From contig CM074188.1 in assembly GCA_037179385.1 (NCBI GenBank), forward strand, positions 25,065,318-25,129,317: 64,000 nucleotides of DNA, read 5' to 3'. The notes below the pieces were generated by a model. It made no database searches, was not told where the DNA came from, and was given only the letters and a program-made list of their open reading frames with translations. The stretch comes from Holothuria scabra. Its lineage: Eukaryota > Echinodermata > Holothuroidea > Aspidochirotida > Holothuriidae. A program made the translations under genes and the position numbers. The first letter of the stretch is position 1. Every line of letters begins with the position of its first letter. Below are positions 47,232-58,850 of this stretch, piece by piece.

Positions 47232-47529
47232 AGGCCCAATTCTTTCACCCCAAACAGTAACAATTCTCCTAATCTTCTTACTTAAGCCATTCTCACAACT
47301 GTCTGAAATTCATCATCATCCAGACACAATCTCAGTTTATTGCTTCAGGGTGAATATAGAAAAGTTCAGTGTGTATAATCAAAACACTTTCAGTACAGTT
47401 CATGTTGTGTAATGTAAGCTTTGGTATTCTGCATTATTTGAATTAAATGTCCATCAAAGAGTTGAGCCAACTGAGAATTTTCTGTAAACCCCTACAAGAA
47501 TTGTAGTTTGGAGTGAGAGCATTGGCCCC
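47232..47529 (+). mobile_element. TTAA MITE family C, complete
   Basis: TTAA (47228-47231) then AGGCCCAATTCTTTCACCCC. The right end is TTGGAGTGAGAGCATTGGCC. This copy shows the uninterrupted layout used to define insertions in the other copies. Confidence 0.8.
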
Positions 47530-48897
47530 TAAAAGAACGCGGTCGGTCCCGCATCTGGAGTCGCCATAGGCTTTTGAGTATTTTACCAGGTACCGGAATG
47601 TCACGTTATCAAAATGTGACGAGTTTTATAGAATTGATTAATTAATCGTTGTGAAAAATTTCATTGGTTTTTGTGTGATATGAAACTGATCGCACGATGG
47701 GACATCTTACAAATATCTGAGTGCGAGGAAGGAGGTTTAATACCGTCAACTGCATAGGGTTAAATGTATGGTGACATTCCAGAACAAAGTCCTGACTTTA
47801 CTCGACAGGTAAAGACTAAGAGTATACACGAAAAGATGAGTTGAAATAATGTCAATATCATTTAACGTTTTCAAGATATACGGTACTTCCTCACAGTTGC
47901 AGTTACTGTTATGCAAAAATACTGATATCACAGAAGCGTTGCACAGTGGTGACTTCACTTTTGCTAATCCTGTGTTAATTAGCTCCTTATTACTCAACAG
48001 AAAGTTTTCGGGTTGGTAAGTAAGGAGCCAATAATACTTTCCAAATTAAAATTTATACCCTTAGGACATACAAATGTTACAACTTTTCTTGAAATAAATG
48101 TAGCAAAATCAAAGGATATCATAAACTATACTAGCATGTCCTTTTCCCGAAACTGATTTGCATATTTAGGCTATTTCTTGCCATTTTATGAGTGCAAGTA
48201 AGAAGATGTTCTGAAAATGATTAGTTTTTATGGATTTTGATGGGAATTGTGATTTTTCTAGGTTTTCAATGTTCTGTACACCAAAAACGTATTTTCCCCT
48301 TTTTCATATCACCCGGCATTCAAGTTAGTTAGGACGCTCTTGCCTTTGTGATTTGTTTTTATTATTGTAGGTAGGTCTAACTTTAAGGGTTTACATAGTT
48401 AATTGCCTCGTCATGACCTTTCACTGAACGAGACATCCACAACAGGACGCTAATCATTTTTTACACCGAACAGAAGGTCCTTCTCAGGAAGAAATAAATA
48501 TATTCGTTGCACATAAACAGGAAACTGGAGTGAGGACCTATGGCAGGGTTAATAGCGATTACTGTATGACAATTTGACCCCCTGGCAGCATGAGATTGAA
48601 TTGTCGTATATGACTAATTAAAGTCGTAAAGCCAGTCGTTCTATGAATCACTGACAACCCAATGTCATCTGTCAAAATATGGCAAAATGACCATCTGGCA
48701 ATGGTTCCTTCAATGTCACTTGGGAAAAACAAATTTACACGCAAAGCAGTCAATATCCGCCCTTATGTCACGTTAAGTCTCCACCCGTACGTGCCGTACT
48801 GAGGCTTACTTCGCACATGAATGTAAAACCTCTACATCGCAACTCCCTTCGATCACTGGAATTCTGAATGGATTGAAAATTAACATTCCATGATAAA
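47530..48897. other. Non-coding stretch
   Basis: ORF 47746-47997 (minus, 83 codons) has no domain. Nothing else was recognised. Confidence 0.35.
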
Positions 48898-49193
48898 AAG
48901 GGCCAACCCTCTCACCCCAAACTACAATTTTGTAGTGGTTTACAGAAATTCTTAATTGGCTCAGCTTTTATATTGAGAGTTAGGTCAAAAAATGCAAAGT
49001 ACCGTAGATCGTATTACACAGCTGTACTGTACACAGAGTGTATTGATTACACATTGGTCTTGTATACTCACCCTGAAGGGATAAACTGAGGTTGCATGTG
49101 TATGGATGGGAATGAATTTTAAACAGCTGTGGGAGGGGCTTAAGTAAGAAGGTTGGGAAAATTGGAACTGTTTGGGGAGAGGATCAGGCCTCT
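48898..49193 (-). mobile_element. TTAA MITE family C, reversed copy
   Basis: AGGGCCAACCCTCTCACCCC on the left and TTTGGGGAGAGGATCAGGCCT on the right. The interior is the reverse of 47232-47529. Confidence 0.75.
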
Positions 49194-49506
49194 AAGAAGA
49201 GTAGCCTATCTCCTATCAGTTAAACGAAATTCCCGAAGTAACTACATAGAGGCACATAACAGGAACCATTAGGGGCAGTTTCTTCCTCGACTCCCCATGA
49301 AATTTTCCCATTGAATATCTATTAAATTGATTAACATCGTTGGTTATTCGAAAAAGACGAAACCTTGTTTATTCGGCTTCGAAAGAGGGATTTCCTGCAG
49401 CATTATGGGTAAAATTGTTTTTACTCGTGAGTTCTGACCTTAGATAATTGCCGCCGTTAGTTCGTCTGTCTGTAGCCCAAAAAAGGGATGGAAGAAAAAA
49501 GAAGAA

Positions 49507-49742
49507 GTTAGTTAATTAGCTAGATGGAGTTTTACGGCCCAGTTTCCAACCAATTGGTTCAGGTCGAGCTGGCCACGGTTTTTTTCCAGTTGTGGCTCAC
49601 TGGCTTGTTTCCCTGCTCCATTTGTTGATGCTAAGCACCAAGCACAATGGCAGAAGGTTCCATTTTAAAAGTCTTCGGTATGACCCGGCCAGGACTCGAA
49701 CTCCCAACCTCCCGACAGCAAGTCGGATGCTCTAACGACTTG
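49507..49742 (-). repeat. SINE-A, complete with target duplication
   Basis: Flanked by AGAAAAAAGAAGAA (49493-49506 and 49743-49756). On the minus strand the B box is AGTTCGAGTCC and the A-box region AAGTCGTTAGAGCA follows the tRNA pattern. Length 236 bp. Confidence 0.85.
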
Positions 49743-49914
49743 AGAAAAAAGAAGAAAGGTCAAACTCTGTCTACGGCCATGTTAGCCGTTCATTAAAATG
49801 GTGTGACATTAGATTCAAGTCTTAATATTCACGTGTTATATGAAAGTCGCCTTCGTATCAAACAGCTCATAGTTGCGGACTTGTGCTATTTTCAGTGGAA
49901 GTCCCAGAATGTCA

Positions 49915-50760
49915 AAACTGTGGGGGGGGGGGGGGACTAGGGGCCAAGGATAATTTTTGGGGAAAAATTCTCAGGCACAGTGCGAAACCGTGCCCAAAGC
50001 GCCCGTTCCTGAGGGTAGGGATGCAGAGGGCGAAGCTCCACCAACTCTAAATTGCTCACAGCAGAATTTTTCGCGGAATCGGTCTGTGAGCTGGCACGCG
50101 AAAACTATATTACGTACCCGCATTTAAAGATTTTTAAGCTTCTATCTAATTTGATGTCAAAATGACGATGGTTTTCTCTGTCCAATCAAACTGATTCTTA
50201 CAAATGTTTTAGGGAAAAATATCTAAATTTTTAAATCACGTAAAATTATTTGATCGATGACACTCGGCAAAAATTATGCAAGTTTCGTCTGCGACTATCG
50301 GCCGAAAACACCCTAGTAAAATCTGTGTTTCCGACAGGAAAATTATAAAATCACTTCTTTTTGACTGAAAACTTAAAAGACTTTTCCTCAAGATATGAAA
50401 AAGAAACTTAAAACGGTTGAAAGGCAACTGGTTAAGGGAATCAAACGAGAGTGAAATGTTGTTAATTTGTTATATGTTTGGCAGTTTGTCAGAAAATGTG
50501 CCATATTTTCATTGTGACTCACACAGTTAAGTGTGTACACTGAACACATATACACTAAATAATACTGTATAGCTTTGAGGTTTTCGCATACCCATGGATG
50601 GAAAATGAGGTCTCTGGATCGAGGTATATTTATTTATTTTTTCGGTTAACCCAACTCCTGACTGACCTAACTTGTGGGGGTAAAGTGGGCGGCAAGGGCA
50701 ATGTCTGGGGGAAATTGTCCCTATTTTCCCACCGTAGCGCCGCCACTGGACATTTTGCAA
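49915..50760. mobile_element. hAT-derived sequence, boundaries uncertain
   Basis: A G tract near 49925, the 'agggcgaagctcc' block near 50030 and GTAGCGCCGCCACTG near 50740 resemble 21090-21414. It may be one element with an insert or two fragments. Confidence 0.4.
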
Positions 50761-50994
50761 CAACAACCACCTTTTTTAAATTCGATGAAGACCACTTCTT
50801 ACTGTTCTTATATAATCGTCATTGTAGTTAGGAAACTCTGTACATTTTAAAGACAACCGCAGACTTATATCACCACAAAAGATGTAATTTCATTTTTGTC
50901 TTACAGCTGGCTGCAAGCTTGATGTACAACAGTTTTTCCTATTTTCCGAGTTTTAGAATCAGAATATTGCTTTGTGCAGATATAAACACTCTTA

Positions 50995-51325
50995 ACGCTA
51001 AAAAGTGAAGCTATATCACTTCACTTTCTAACAGACTGAAAAGTGTGGATTCGCTCCATTGGAGACTTCATTCACTCCGCAATTTGTGAAATTTACTCCA
51101 AGAAGAGTGAAATACACTCCAAGTTGAAAAGGAGTTAAACTTTACACTTTAACGAGTGCCTGCAATCATCAATTTTTTTTTATAGTGGTCACTGTAGGCA
51201 CTCTATCAGGAGTGAAGCTTAGCTCTTTAGTGGAGTGAGTTTTACTCTTCGTGGACTAAATTCCACTATTCTTGGAGTTCATTGACACTTTAATAGAACG
51301 AGTGCACACTTTTTACTCTGTAAGG
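50995..51325. repeat. Foldback repeat rich in GAGTG/CACTC
   Basis: CTAAAAAGTGAAGC near 51000 is inverted at GCACACTTTTTACTCTG near 51305. Between them GAGTGAA, CACTCC, GGAGTG and similar words occur in both orientations, so most of the 330 bases can pair. Confidence 0.6.
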
Positions 51326-51628
51326 CAGTGAATAAATTTATTCTTTTGCTTTAGAGTGTAGAGAGGAAGTAAGGAGGGTGCAATTTAACAAATAAGCCCC
51401 AGTGTAGCTCTGTAAGGTTTTCATGGTCGTGAAAAATACAAAACTGACGAACAAAAGCATTAGTCGAAGGAAGAACGAGGACAGGAGAAGGGGGGGACTC
51501 AAGCGCCTCCCCTCCACTTAAAAATGTGGTGGATGGGCTAACTGAATACTCCCCTACATTCAAGGAAGAAAATCCTTCACTTGTTACCAGCGTAAAATGT
51601 GTTAAACCTTTGCAGCTATTTCCCTTAG

Positions 51629-51935
51629 AAGGCCCAATTCTCTCACCCGAAACAGTACCGATTCCCCCAACCTTCTTACTTAAGCCTCAAGCCTCACCCA
51701 CAACTGTCTGAAATTCATCCTCATCCAGACACAACCTCAGTTTATTAGTTCAGGGTGAGTATTAAAAAGCTCAATGTGTATAATAAAAACACTCTCAGGA
51801 CAGTTTCTGCTGTGTAATATAAGCTTTGGTACTCTGCATTGTTTGACGGAATTAGCTGTCAATGAAAGAGCTGAGCCAATCGAGAATTTCGGTAAACCCC
51901 TACAAGAGTTGTAGTCTTGGGTGAGGATTGGTCCT
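51629..51935 (+). mobile_element. TTAA MITE family C, complete
   Basis: AGGCCCAATTCTCTCACCCG at the left and GGGTGAGGATTGGTCCT then TTAA (51936-51939) at the right. The left TTAA has changed to TTAG. Confidence 0.75.
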
Positions 51936-51939
51936 TTAA

Positions 51940-53067
51940 GGTTGCTCAAATATTGTAATAAAATGCATTTACAGTCCGACTCTTGTCCTATAACATTACC
52001 TGATCATTCAAATTAAGAGTACTCAAAATATGAGGAACTTTTGGATACACGCTTTCAATATATTTCATATATTATGAAAAAGTGTGTTGCGACCTGTAGT
52101 CATTTCGACATAAAATGTTCTCAGTTGTCAAGCAGCAGTGACGTCATTTGTTTTTAATCAATGCATGAGTCTATACTGACGTATAATATTAGAGCTACAA
52201 CTGGTAAAAATGTTGTATACAATACACAATCTGCAAAGAAACACAGACCACCGCTCTATCTCACATAAAGCTGACTCAACTCTTACGATGTCATGTCTCA
52301 ACAGGTGTAACCTATGACGTCAGGCAAAACCTAATACATAATTCATGCTATTTTCTTTTGCCTTTTAGCGTCACTCCCATCCAATGGTAAAGAAATGACA
52401 AATGAAGAATCATCCTTTACGTCAATACAGCATTGTCTAGTTTTGCATCTAGTTTAATTTCGTGGGACTCTTGCTATCTTAAGAATGATCTAAAAAATTC
52501 ACGATTGGGTCCTCGTCTCATTTAAACTTTTCGCAAGTTGTGTTGTCATACAATCAAATAACATAAAATTGAAGTTTTAGCCATTACCAGGTAACCATAA
52601 CATCAAGTAGCTTTTTCGTTTTGTTAAACTCTAGTCATACTTTTCTCATCATTTTGTTTCGTTTACTTTTCAATTGCAACACATAAACAGGTTCATAGAA
52701 AATAAGAACAGCTTTGGTTGAGTTAATAGCTTAATATAAGTCCATGTTGGAAGCAATTCACGCATTATGAAGAAATTTGTATTAAAATGTAAAGTGTAGT
52801 CTTCTAGATATAAGCAAATGAAAATATCACATCTAAACTCCTACTAAACTTGGAGTGTGACATCGCAAATTCACATTTATGAGGTCTCTTATTTTTCTTG
52901 AAACTCCACAATCAACTCTTTCTTCTGTTAGCTCGTGTTATCGTTATGTAAATGCGTATTAAGTATATGAATTTTATTTCAAAATTATAATCTATTTCAA
53001 GGTGTTAAGTTGGATTGAACAGGGAAGAGTGTAAAGGAATTGATATCAACACGAGGAGGGAATATAA
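51940..53067. other. Non-coding stretch
   Basis: AT-rich with no recognised feature. Confidence 0.35.
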
Positions 53068-53310
53068 ACCCTAAACTTGTTTCAATCTTAAGACGTCACA
53101 ACTCAAACAAAATGACTTCGTGTGTAACAAGGGGATATAATTATAAATTTGCTTTCATCTCACTTTGACATCACAACTCAAACATTGTGACTTGGTTTCC
53201 AACGAGGGGGATATATCAACCTTAACTTGCTTCCACGTCACTATGACGTGACAATCACTTCACTATGACGTGACAACTCAAACATAGTGATTTCGTTTGA
53301 CTAATATTTT
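53068..53310 (+). repeat. About 80-bp minisatellite, three units, CRE-like
   Basis: Units share ACTTGYTTYNA, then a TGACGT/GACGTCA-like site, CACAACTCAAACA, GTGAYTTSGTTT and AACRAGGGGGATAT. TGACGTGACAA is further duplicated at about 53240-53275. It lies roughly 670 bp beyond the stop codon of the receptor exon. Confidence 0.6.
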
Positions 53311-53759
53311 GGTGGATACCAATAGTAATTAACTAAGAAAAATATTAGATTGGCCTAGATAAAGGTTCCTTCTTACTTATTAAAACAATAAGGTATATAC
53401 TTAAATGGTTCCCTACTTCCCTCAGTTCCCTGGATAGAGACGAGGGGCGTAACCAAACGTTACTTCCAAAGGCGTACTGTTTCCCAAGGAAACTACAAAT
53501 TTCGAAAAAACTTGCGAGGCATTTTGCCGTAAATTTCGTGAATATCAACAAGTGGGCTAACATGAAAGGCCAACTCCCCTCCCAGAGTTGTGTCAAAAGA
53601 GTAGATGTATGCTGTGAAAACATGACTGCATGTGTTCATGGTCAACATTGGAAGGTGAACCGGTTGTCCCAACTCCTCTTGTCCAATAGGCATAGCCTTC
53701 CTGCAGTCAAGTGGTGAGCGCCATTCAACGGGTTTGTAACTTAATTATAGGAACAGTAC

Positions 53760-53924
53760 CAGTGGCGTAGCCACAAGCGAGGGGGGGGGGGGGACCCAAC
53801 CTCGCAATGCAAAAAACACCAAAAATAGCGGTTTTTCTCTCTATCCTTAGACTTTACCCACGTTCCGTGCCCCCAACCCCCCCCCCCGCCCACGACACCC
53901 CCTCCCTCCCTCATGAAGCGCCTG
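53760..53924. mobile_element. hAT family-B MITE (165 bp) next to the receptor gene
   Basis: Starts CAGTGGCGTAGCCAC and ends GAAGCGCCTG. It is flanked by exact AACAGTAC copies (53752-53759 and 53925-53932). It sits 55 bases beyond the stop codon, so is probably in the 3' untranslated region. Confidence 0.82.
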
Positions 53925-53978
53925 AACAGTACTGAAACTGTTAATCCTACCATAAATATGTCGATTCAATTATTGTTG

Positions 53979-55246
53979 TTACACATTCGCTATAGTGGTC
54001 ACTTTGACTCTAGTTGATTTTCTTGTTCTAAAAACGGATAAAATTCTCATTATTTTAGCATACTGAGTGCCGTTGCTGATTGAGCCCCGATTTTGTCCAT
54101 GAATTATTCCCGAACTGCGACAAAGGTCAAGGTCAGCGTATTCAATGCTTTCTGAGTCTGTTTCGGCTGCATGTGTTCCACGATCTCTAGTGTTAGCGTT
54201 CTGATTCGTTTGCTGGCTGCTGCCTGGTGTGGATTCATCGATGACATCATAGGTTACGTCATACGGTGCCGAAAATCTCAGAACACCGGTGTTATGATCT
54301 TTCCAATTGACGTAGCGACGCTCCTGGTATCTTTCTAAATTAGGCTGACTTACACAATTTCTCAACCGAGTGTTAGCGTCCATGCTCTCGTAAGTGTTTT
54401 GCTGCTCCGATAACTTACGGTTATCGTAAGCGGCACCGTTGACGGTGCGACGTGAATTATTCGGTGGTGACAAATACCGCTTGCTGCGGCTTCGAGTCGG
54501 AACGGTGTTTGACTCGCACTCACCTGGCACCGCGTAGACTTCCTGCTCCTTGAGCTCGGTAACGGGTAATTCCGGTAGAGTTCCGCAGTAATGACTCGCT
54601 TTTGATGTATTGGGGTTCGTCCGGGGAGGCTCAAATCTGGTTGACTGATAAGAATTCTCTCTGCTGATAGTCCCGTGTTTAGCTCGGAGTCTGCGCCTTG
54701 TTGAGTTCGTTTTCGCTGCTGACTTTCGATAACGAATAATCGCTGCCAATATCGATAAAACCACAATTACTGCAAAACCGATGATAAATAAATACATGTA
54801 GGGTAAAGCAAACTGATTGCTTGCTGTAGCAGAACCGTTTCTTACAGTGATGTTCGCGTTGTCTTTATTTTTGACAGTTGAACTAGGAGGTACTGTGACA
54901 GAGTTCGGTTGTAGCAGTATCCTAGCTTTGCCAGCTCTTGTAATGCCTTTAATATGACAGATAACTTCGGTGTTATTGTCCGATTGCCTAAGGTCTACTA
55001 TGCGCAACATCTGACTATCGTCTATAAGTTCGTAACGATTTTGTTGTAAAATAAACGGGGATGCTTCCCATTGATATGAGTTTGTTTCTATATGGGGAAT
55101 TCTTGTTCCTGTGTCGGGACGATTGTCGACCATATTGTCCATTTGATTACACGAAAACAATATGTCTTCTCCCAAGCGTGCCGTCGCAACTTTGGGTTTG
55201 ACGACAGCTCCTGGCTTTGCCTCCATCTTGAAGCAAACTTCGGTTA
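53979..55246 (-). CDS. Ig-superfamily receptor, terminal exon (Ig, TM, ITIM/ITSM tail)
   Basis: The likely acceptor CATATTTATAG ends at 55247, giving a phase-1 exon start, as usual for Ig-domain exons. The frame then adds six residues before the first Met (55226), so that Met is probably internal. Numbering from it: an Ig domain at 1-107 with Cys26 (LFSC), Trp53 (YQW) and Cys90 (EVIC), and sequons at N84, N125 and N130. A transmembrane segment lies at about 143-164, followed by basic RYRK. The cytoplasmic tail of about 250 residues has YAVP (Y231), YDNR (Y267), YESM (Y279), YVNW (Y305), VTYDVI (Y326), ITIM IEYADL (Y363) and ITSM-like TQYAKI (Y389). The protein should sit in the plasma membrane and bind SH2 proteins when phosphorylated. 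No signal peptide is present here, so upstream exons are missing. The ligand and family member are unknown. Confidence 0.85.
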
Positions 55247-56379
55247 CTATAAATATGAAAAGCTAATTTTACACCAGTTATGTATTCGTCTTATTATCCA
55301 ATGGTATTAAGACATGAAATGCATTAGGCTGCGTAAACAACCAATAGGCTGGCGAGTCAGTCATAAACACTGACGTAATATCAAGACAAAGTATACAAAA
55401 TAAGCACTGTTGAAAATGACATAAATTCTAGAGGTGATCAACCAGCAAAATACGCGTTGTCCTTCATATCACAAATCCTGAAACGCAGAATGTAAGCAAG
55501 ATACACTAAAACGAGTGTAAAATAATCCAAGATCAAAACTTAGATACAAGCCTGCCTCATTTTCATTGAAAAATGCCTTCCATCTGCCTGTCAAGTATTC
55601 GTGTCCCTTGAAAGGTGGGTCTTTCTCATTCAATAACACTAATTAGCTCCTAATTGCAGGAAGCAATTCATCCGCTCACTTCATTTCGTGCCAAAAGGGT
55701 CTACGCTTTCATACGTTCTCCAGCAACAGAGACAAAGATGGAAATAGAAAGACGCCCTCTATTAAAATCGCTTTCAGAAAATTGAAAGACCAAGAACTCA
55801 TTAACGATGGGATTATCTAGACAGTACGCTGAAAAATTTTATATTTGAAACATAAAATAGAAGTCAATACAGTCACACACGTAGTTCACAATATTTCTAA
55901 GAGAGCACTGGCCTGTCAACCTTCCTCGAAGAAAGCTTAAATTGAAGTGTTCTCCTATTGCATTAACTCCTGGCCAATCATTTTTCCGGTAACAACAGTC
56001 GAACCGGATTCAGTCGTCTAACTGGATGTGCTGACAAAAATCAGACCGAAACGGATGTGATATAGTTGCGTTGGTATTTTTGGATATTTAAAAGATGATA
56101 CATGCAATCTATCTACATCGATTTTATTTTTAAGCCATTTGAACTTGATTTAAAATGACCTCTGCTGTGTGGGTTTGTTTGTCCGTAAACAAGGCAATTA
56201 TATTCTTGTGTAATAATATCAATATTAGTCTATATTGGTTGCACATCGACGGCATTGTTTCCTATAAGTGATCTATCTGTTCCTCTTGGAGCGTATACTC
56301 CCACACAAATAGACAATTAAACTATTGTTTTAAGTTACATTGTTGTAATAATATAGCTGCGCATGACTTAATTGTACTT
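55247..56379. other. Probable intron or upstream region of receptor gene
   Basis: Directly upstream of the receptor's terminal exon on the minus strand. No second Ig exon, signal-peptide exon or promoter could be identified here. Confidence 0.4.
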
Positions 56380-56515
56380 AAAGTGTACTCCAAGTCAAAA
56401 AATTCAGAGATAGAAAATGCTGAATTTTATTCACTCAAATTAAAAAGGTACATTGCGCAATAATTGGTGATGTCTTTGTTGAACTACTCAAATTACAATC
56501 TTTGTATTTCCTTTG
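56380..56515 (-). repeat. Repeat family D, reversed partial copy
   Basis: TTAAAGTGTACTCCAAGTCA, then TTTATTCACTCAAATTAA and CATTGCGCAATAATT are the reverse of words in 37645-38040. Confidence 0.6.
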
Positions 56516-57229
56516 TTTTCAGCTCGACTTGAGTCCTTGAAAGTCGAAAAATGACGGACTCGTTACTCGACTCGGACTGTCCGGGCTCTTACGGTCATCA
56601 ACTTGCCGTGACCGATTCTTACATTTATTTTCTGATTATTTTTCAAATATGGTTGCCAAATTTTCGAGTTGTTGGACCAACAACTTCTATTGGAGAGATG
56701 ATAAAGATTATCACGTTCCTCATGTCCGGCCGATGAGACAAATCAAGCCATCTTATTCGTTGGAAACTAATGAACAACTGGTTGGTCATCGTCGCTATTT
56801 ACAAGATGATTTCAACGTGTTTTCAATTTCTATAAAATGATAAAGAAATTCAATTAAATGTCTTAGAAGACAGGGCAAAACGACTTCCTTGTATGAAACT
56901 GACCACGCCATACGAGGGGTGGTGTCACCTGGAAGCAGCCAACAACAATCTGGTGTTACCAATCACTCGTAATAGTACAGGTATCTCATTTATGGGTTTT
57001 AAATGAAAAAGATCATAATCAGTCATACAGGAAGGTTCACCACACCAAGTGAAAAAAGTTTTTCTTATTTTCCTAAAGTATCGCTGACTGAAAGGTGGCT
57101 GAATAATATTTATATTTTATGCTTAGCTACCTAGTGAAGCTAAATAAGGTTCTGATGAAGTGCAAGATGTAAAGGAACTTATCATCTTCTTGACGGAAAT
57201 AAACAGATGTAGGAGGGGGTCGGAATTAA
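56516..57229. other. Non-coding stretch
   Basis: Two overlapping 61-63-codon ORFs (56551-56840) read the same bases in different frames and show no domain. Confidence 0.3.
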
Positions 57230-57537
57230 AGAACTAATCCTCTCACCCCAAATAGTTCCAATTTTCCTAATCTACTAACTAAAGCCCCCTCCCCTCCATA
57301 ACTGTCTAAAACAATTCCTCATCCAGACATAATCTCACTTTAATGATTCAGGGTGAGTATACAGTACCCCAATGTGTTACCAAAACACCCTCGGTTGAGT
57401 AAATGCTGTAAAATATGAGCTACAATACTCTGCATTTTTATATTCTTTGAACTTGCTGTCAATCAAACGGCTGTGCCAAATGAGAATTTCTGTTGACTGC
57501 TTAACAAATTATAGTTTGGATTAAGAGATGACTGCCT
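57230..57537 (+). mobile_element. TTAA MITE family C, diverged
   Basis: TTAA at 57226-57229 and 57538-57541. CTAATCCTCTCACCCC at the left and TTTGGATTAAGAGATGACTGCC at the right. Confidence 0.7.
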
Positions 57538-57659
57538 TTAAGTGCATCCACAATCTTAAAGGTGGGTGTGTTATGATTACTTAAACTCTCAAAACATGTT
57601 TAACAGTCAAACATTTTTTGCCAAATCTTTGAAAACACGTTTAAATTCTAATTATGTTT

Positions 57660-57740
57660 AGCTGTTAAACACTAAATGTTTAGCAATTAAAAGTTTTGAC
57701 GAAACGTTTAGCAATTAAACGTTTTGACGAAATTTTTAGG
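57660..57740 (+). repeat. Short tandem repeat (about 28 bp, two to three units)
   Basis: TTTAGCAATTAAAAGTTTTG and TTTAGCAATTAAACGTTTTG, each followed by ACGAAA, lie head to tail, preceded by a poorer copy (TTTAGCTGTTAAAC). The unit start is itself palindromic (GTTTAGCAATTAAAC). Confidence 0.6.
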
Positions 57741-58296
57741 ATGATTTTGCACATGTGTTTTTAACATGTTTACAAAGTGGAGACAAAAAACGTTTTAAAA
57801 AAAGTTTCATTCCAAAACATCATTTTTATAGAGGGTAGTCTTTATATTATCCAAACTTAAAAACAAACATAACTTCATTTGTAATGTTCTTCATTTTTGG
57901 TGTGACGTCAGGTCATATGACCCACACTACTTTAAAAGGGAAAAGAACTATCTTTATCTACCCATGCGACTGAAAGAGTGAAATATATGAACGCTCTTAC
58001 CCTTATACCGTAATGGCGAAGTGGCAAATCCAATTTGTACAAAACGAAGTCAGTCATATGCCTATGACTGTGTAGAGTCAATGGCATCTCTCTTCTGCTT
58101 TCATTTCTATATAGGAGCGGAATCTCCCCACTTATGAGGGACCCACCCGTTACCGGTAATCAACGCATTAGAGAGTTTACATACTTCAGTGAACCGAAGA
58201 AAAATAAACTTGTCCATACATTTAATTTACTCGTTTTAAATAACACACCTAGCTACAACTAAGTACCTTCATGACTTCTTTATTTCCTTCTCCTAC
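57741..58296. other. Non-coding stretch
   Basis: No gene or bounded repeat was recognised. Confidence 0.35.
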
Positions 58297-58544
58297 AAGC
58301 GCAAGAGCAGTCATCCCAAATTAAAGTAGTAGACTGTCTTGTTTCATGATTGGCTGTTGGGAGTCATGTGACAACACTATTTCTCTCCAAATGAGAAAGT
58401 TACTAGAAATAACTGCTTGGTTTACCCTGAATATGCAAAAGTAAAGTCATGAATTGTAATTAAAGATACTTTCAAGAGAAATAAGAGGAAAATTGTGCTC
58501 TTTACCTTTTTCTTCAAAGCAAGTTGGGGGACTGCTCTTTACCT
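58297..58544. mobile_element. TTAA MITE family F, reversed relative to 15452
   Basis: Left AGCGCAAGAGCAGTCATCCC, right GGGGGACTGCTCTTTACCT then TTAA (58545-58548). Confidence 0.75.
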
Positions 58545-58629
58545 TTAAATGCTAGGGGTTTACAGAGACCACAAGAAGACCGCTATTCGATCCTAAGAGA
58601 TATAAACAAAATTTCCTGTCGAGGTTGTC

Positions 58630-58850
58630 TCTACTTTGAGCAAGTGTGTGGACTAGTTGTAGAGAATTCGCTTATCACGCAAGAGGTGCGGGATCGTCTC
58701 CAAGGTGTAGTCGCACCAAAGACGTTTCAAATGGAACCAACTGCCAATGTAGTGAATGCATAAGCAATGGGGTAGGGAAAACAATCAAGTGCCCCACCCC
58801 GCAACTGGAAAGATGGCCGAGGGCCGCTAAGCTAATTTAAACCAGAATGC
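58630..58850 (+). repeat. Diverged tRNA-SINE (SINE-A-like)
   Basis: The body 'gcaccaaagacgttt … ataagcaatggggtagggaaaacaa … ccgcaactggaaagatgg' follows SINE-A order. The B box is degraded (GTGCGGGATCGTCTCC). Two overlapping ORFs here derive from the SINE. Confidence 0.55.

Noticed and set aside
54362..54766. 134-codon minus ORF inside the receptor exon
   Set aside because: It is an out-of-frame shadow of the receptor tail.
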